A stretch of 64,000 nt of DNA, taken from positions 62,001 through 126,000 of the forward strand of contig NZ_FOGI01000001.1 of assembly GCF_900111175.1 (NCBI RefSeq). Reading direction: 5' to 3'. Both the position numbers and the translations under genes were made by a program. This DNA is from Actinokineospora terrae. GTDB lineage: Bacteria; Actinomycetota; Actinomycetes; Mycobacteriales; Pseudonocardiaceae. The notes beneath the pieces are model-generated. The model had not been told where the DNA came from and did no database searches. It was given only the letters and a program-made list of their open reading frames with translations. Shown in pieces: positions 61,096 to 64,000 of the stretch. How positions within the stretch are numbered: position 1 is the first letter of the stretch; every line of letters starts with the position of its first letter.

Positions 61096-62676
61096 TCAAT
61101 TCCTCCCCCAACTCACGATCCGCCCGCTGACGTCGAGCGCGGCGTCGTTGAGGACCACGAACACGTGCTCACGCCCTGGGGCCTCGGTCACCTTCAACCC
61201 GGTCACGTCCACCTCCACGTAGTGCGTGTACTTGGTCTTGGGCCACGGCCTCCCCAGGAAGCAGCGCGCCAACTGGCCATTGCTCCTGGTGCCGGGCTGG
61301 ATGTCCGAAAGGTACTGCCCGTCGCCGTAGCGCGCGTCCTTCGGGTTGTCGGCCAGCCGCGACGGCCACAGCTCGCCGCTGCTCCGGATTCCCTCCATCC
61401 CCTTCTCGTTGGTGTAGTGGTACAGCGTTCGCCGGGGCGGCGACGGTTGCCCTGTCGAGCAGGTACCGGACTCCCGCTCCTTCTGCTGCTGGGCCAACAA
61501 CTGGTCCACGGTTGTCTGCGCGACCGCGACAGCGTCAACCCACGCCTCGCCCCGTGAGGAGAACCTCAGCGTGACACGGCCACCGCTCGCGTTGGCCTCT
61601 TGCTGCGCTCTTGCCGAGTACTCCGCGTCAACGGCCGCGAACACGGGACCCGCGTCAACGTCCACACACGACAGTTCGCCGGTAGCGCTATCGCCGGTGA
61701 GTCGGATCGTCGTCGGCGCGCTCATGCAACCACCGGCAGGCCTACCGTCGATGGTCACGTTCTTGACGGTCAACCGCGCGCTGACAGACCCGCCGGAGAG
61801 TCGTTCGCGGGCCTTGGTGCCCACCTCGCCCTTGAACGCCGCCGTCACCGAGCACCCGGCCGCGGTGCAGTCGAACGCCGCGGACGTGGTGAGCGAGAAC
61901 GAGATCCCCGCGTCCACGGCCTCGGCCAGCCGCTTGGTGTTCTCCGCGAGCGCTTCGTACATCCGCTCGACCGCGTCGTCGTCCTCGATCGGGATGATGT
62001 CCACCCCGCGCGAGTCCTCCGCGATCCGCTCGGCCGCCGGTGGTGGCACGAACTCCGGTAGCGCTGTCGGCATCCGCGACGGCGTGAGGATGCCTTGCGG
62101 TTCCAGTCGCAGCACGCGGTAAGGCCGGTCTCTCGACACATAGATCGTGCCGAGCCCTGTCTCCGCTGTTAGTGCGGGGACACCGCGGACGTCGACTGCG
62201 GGCACGTTGACGTCACCGGGCGCCGGTAGGTTCGGGACCTGGGCGACCGCCTCTTGCAACTTGGCCGACAAGTCGCCGGGGGAGGGGAATTGCTTACCCA
62301 GGTCCCCGTACATGTACTCGTCGTTGGGGTCACCGGCCTTCCACCGCCCCAGCCTGTCCTCGTCGCGCAAGAACCTCGTGTAGAGCTTCCCGTCGACCTT
62401 CAGCAGGCCCTGGTCGTTGTCTTCCAGTCCCGCGTATCCCGTGACCCCGAACTGAGCCCCGAACTCGGTTGTGGTGACTTCCCGCCGTTGCCCTGTGATC
62501 GACGTGTCCTCGTAGCGGACCCCGGGAGCCGCCCCGAGCCCCTCCACGGCTTCCTCGAACGCCCCCCGATCCCGGGCAGGCCCGTCGTCGCGGTCAGCGC
62601 CCGACCACCAGGCCACCAGCCCGGCGACAAGCGCCAACACCACCCCGAGCGCCACGAACAGCCTTGCCCGCGTCAT
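61096..62676 (-). CDS. Membrane-anchored protein with C-terminal HYD1-type ADP-ribosyltransferase toxin domain
   Basis: A 526-residue protein. An N-terminal transmembrane helix (residues 5-22, LFVALGVVLALVAGLVAWW) puts the rest outside the cell. Residues of about 35-190 form a beta-rich domain loosely like LppX/LprG lipoproteins. Residues 230-400 are a second domain with cysteine pairs (FDCTAAGCS; GGCMSA ... LSCVD). Residues 417-526 carry the HYD1 signature: LYHYTNEKGMEGIRSSGELWPS (His420), RYGDGQYLSDIQPG, THYVEVDVTGLKV, REHVFVVLNDAALDVSGRIV. HYD1 domains belong to the ADP-ribosyltransferase toxins. ATG 62676 overlaps the preceding stop (ATGA) and follows GGGAGG. Coupled to the DUF6881 gene. 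Confidence 0.85.
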   Translation of the reverse strand: MTRARLFVALGVVLALVAGLVAWWSGADRDDGPARDRGAFEEAVEGLGAAPGVRYEDTSITGQRREVTTTEFGAQFGVTGYAGLEDNDQGLLKVDGKLYTRFLRDEDRLGRWKAGDPNDEYMYGDLGKQFPSPGDLSAKLQEAVAQVPNLPAPGDVNVPAVDVRGVPALTAETGLGTIYVSRDRPYRVLRLEPQGILTPSRMPTALPEFVPPPAAERIAEDSRGVDIIPIEDDDAVERMYEALAENTKRLAEAVDAGISFSLTTSAAFDCTAAGCSVTAAFKGEVGTKARERLSGGSVSARLTVKNVTIDGRPAGGCMSAPTTIRLTGDSATGELSCVDVDAGPVFAAVDAEYSARAQQEANASGGRVTLRFSSRGEAWVDAVAVAQTTVDQLLAQQQKERESGTCSTGQPSPPRRTLYHYTNEKGMEGIRSSGELWPSRLADNPKDARYGDGQYLSDIQPGTRSNGQLARCFLGRPWPKTKYTHYVEVDVTGLKVTEAPGREHVFVVLNDAALDVSGRIVSWGRN

Positions 62677-62969
62677 CGCAGGACCTCCCAGGAGATGGCC
62701 ACCGGAGCCTGCGCGGGTGCGCTGCGCGCGGTGCTGCGGCAGGTGCTTGCGACCAGGAGCAGGACGAACAGGGCCGCCACCAGCCCCACGCAGCCGCCTC
62801 CGCCCCCGCTGCCGGAGCGGCCCCGGTCGCGGGTGCGGACCATGCCGCCCGGCGGGATGCCGGGGTGGCGCTGGGCGTAGTGGGCCTCTTGCCACTCGGC
62901 GCCCTGGGACTCGGTCGACCAGGGGGTGCGGAAGCCGCATTCCCCGCACGCGTACTGGAACTGGGACAT
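62673..62969 (-). CDS. Small C2H2-like zinc-finger protein with C-terminal membrane helix
   Basis: A 98-residue protein: CGECGFRTPWSTESQGAEW followed by HYAQRH gives a CxxC ... Hx4H zinc-site pattern in residues 8-34. A Gly-rich linker leads to a hydrophobic helix (CVGLVAALFVLLLVASTC) and a short tail. Its stop overlaps the HYD1-domain gene start, and its start is ten bases after the esterase stop. It might help insert or export the next gene's product; no family name is claimed. Confidence 0.8.
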   Translation of the reverse strand: MSQFQYACGECGFRTPWSTESQGAEWQEAHYAQRHPGIPPGGMVRTRDRGRSGSGGGGGCVGLVAALFVLLLVASTCRSTARSAPAQAPVAISWEVLR

Positions 62970-62979
62970 CGCCGCCGCC

Positions 62980-64000
62980 TCACGGGTGCTGGAGACGGCC
63001 CAGGACCAGGCCGACGAAGTGGGTCATGGCCTTCTGCACGCACGGGGGCGAGGCGTGCTTGCCGGTGCAGCCGGGTGCCCACGTGCTGCCGTCTCCGTAG
63101 TCGAGGAAGTCGAACGGGACACCCGCGGCGGTCAGGTTGGCGACGGTGACCAGGTTGGTCTCCCTGGCCTGCTGCTCGGCGATCGCCTGGACCGGGTTGT
63201 CGAGCAGGTTGCCGCCGTTGCCCGTGTAGAGCGCGACCCCCATGCCCCGCAGCGGGGCGACGTTGTGCGCGGGGCTCTCGGCGTTCCAGATCCCGTCGAA
63301 CGGCCACACCGGCGGCCCGAAGATCGCGTCCGCGCCGACCGTCGGCACCCCGGACGCCTCGATCAGCTCCGTGGTCACCACCACGCCGCGCATCACCGGG
63401 TTGCGCAGGTCCAGCCCGCCCGACATCGAGCCGACGTACCCGAACAGCTCGGGCCGGTGCTCGGCGTAGTGCAGCGCGCCGAACCCGCCCATCGAGTGGC
63501 CCAGGATCGCCCGCCCGTCCCGGTTCGCGATGGTCCGCAGGTTCGCGTCCACGAACGGGATCAGCTGGTCCAGGTGGAAGCTCTCCCAGTTCTGCTTACC
63601 GACCGCGCCCGGGTTCACCCAGTTCGAGTACCAGCTGCGCACCCCGTTGGGCTGCACCGTGATCAGCGGCTTGCCCTGCGTGGCGATCTCCGCCCGGTCC
63701 ACGTTCCACCGGGTGTCGGGCATGTCCGGGTTGCCGTGCAGCGCGTAGAGCACGGGGTAGCGCTTGGCCGAACCCGCGTAGTCCTCGGGCAGCGTCACCA
63801 CGACCACGTGCTGCCCGGCCACCTGGGTCGGCAGCAACGTCGGCCGCGGCACCTCGGTGGACGCGACCGAGAAGGTGAAGGTGCGGTGCGCGCCATCGAT
63901 CCACGTCGGCTGGACCTTCACCGTCAGCCCGAACCCGTCCACGAACCGCGGCGGCTCCGCCTCGGCCTGTGCCGGTGTCGGCAGCACCACCGCGACACAG
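62980..64000 (-). CDS. Secreted antigen-85-like esterase/hydrolase (partial, 5' end outside window)
   Basis: An alpha/beta-hydrolase of the Esterase_D/antigen 85 type: YPVLYALHGNPDMPDTRWN (oxyanion region), ITVQPNGVRSWYSNW, AILGHSMGGFGALHYAEHRPELF (nucleophile Ser in GHSMGG), GSMSGGLDLRNP, and the late DFLDYGDGSTWAPGC. The reading frame enters the window inside what looks like the end of a signal peptide (VAVVLPTPAQAEAEPP), so only the first few dozen residues are missing. Such proteins are mycolyltransferase relatives or general secreted esterases. It is the first gene in the window of a tight minus-strand run ending with DUF6881. Confidence 0.88.
   Translation of the reverse strand, partial: CVAVVLPTPAQAEAEPPRFVDGFGLTVKVQPTWIDGAHRTFTFSVASTEVPRPTLLPTQVAGQHVVVVTLPEDYAGSAKRYPVLYALHGNPDMPDTRWNVDRAEIATQGKPLITVQPNGVRSWYSNWVNPGAVGKQNWESFHLDQLIPFVDANLRTIANRDGRAILGHSMGGFGALHYAEHRPELFGYVGSMSGGLDLRNPVMRGVVVTTELIEASGVPTVGADAIFGPPVWPFDGIWNAESPAHNVAPLRGMGVALYTGNGGNLLDNPVQAIAEQQARETNLVTVANLTAAGVPFDFLDYGDGSTWAPGCTGKHASPPCVQKAMTHFVGLVLGRLQHP

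Overview
The window is very GC-rich, with GTG/TTG starts, ATGA/GTGA gene overlaps and almost no operon spacing. Together with a geosmin synthase, a type VII secretion (T7SS) locus, ANTAR and DUF6292 proteins and long-form HisG, this points to a filamentous actinobacterium, most likely Pseudonocardiales (an Actinokineospora/Saccharothrix/Amycolatopsis-type genome). The species is not identified; this is inference from gene content.

Layout. 0-6.8 kb: the 3' end of a cytochrome P450 overlapping a ferredoxin gene, hisG, an ArsR/SRPBCC pair, VOC and STAS proteins, a flavin monooxygenase, and an MFS transporter with a decayed copy of its own 3' end downstream. 6.98-9.64 kb: bifunctional geosmin synthase. 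A degenerate 34-bp tandem repeat family occurs both at 1.4-1.6 kb and at 9.7-9.8 kb and includes a 44-bp block identical at the two sites. 9.9-16.3 kb: an uncharacterised cluster with two paralogous small proteins (shared FYRER and WHVxW motifs), two FemAB/GNAT-like transferases, a flippase-like protein, a six-helix membrane protein and a zinc-ribbon protein. 17.0-20.2 kb: a translationally coupled epimerase, membrane glycosyltransferase and ATP-grasp ligase operon, then an amidohydrolase. 22-25 kb: an LPNTG-anchored wall protein with five DUF11 repeats. 25-32.7 kb: MOSC, Rsm22, a region-4-only sigma-like protein, SnoaL, a secreted M6 protease, a phosphotransferase and an ECF sigma factor.

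32.8-56.5 kb is a T7SS locus: mycosin and EccC on the minus strand, diverging from EccD, EccB, two or three small Esx-like proteins and an Asn/Gly/Pro-rich protein on the plus strand. Downstream of a hairpin and behind a separate inverted repeat comes a second operon of a YbaB-like protein, an Esx-like protein and a 3738-residue giant. The giant has a WXG100-like head, membrane-seeking helices, a 16-copy octapeptide repeat, a coiled coil, large beta-rich modules and two papain-fold (Tox-PL, glutamine-deamidase type) domains with complete Cys/His/Asp triads about 2500 residues apart. The mycosin has lost its catalytic serine (Glu replaces it) and lacks a recognisable oxyanion Asn. No EccE is seen.

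56.6-64 kb: DUF6292, a GAF-ANTAR regulator, a secreted M4-type protease with a chitin-binding-like tail, and a minus-strand run of an antigen-85-like esterase (cut by the window end), a zinc-finger membrane protein, a membrane-anchored HYD1-type ADP-ribosyltransferase toxin candidate and a DUF6881 protein that is its likely immunity partner.

The strongest candidates for something undescribed are the double-Tox-PL giant with its private YbaB/Esx operon, the serine-less mycosin, the HYD1/DUF6881 pair and the FYRER/GNAT/flippase cluster.
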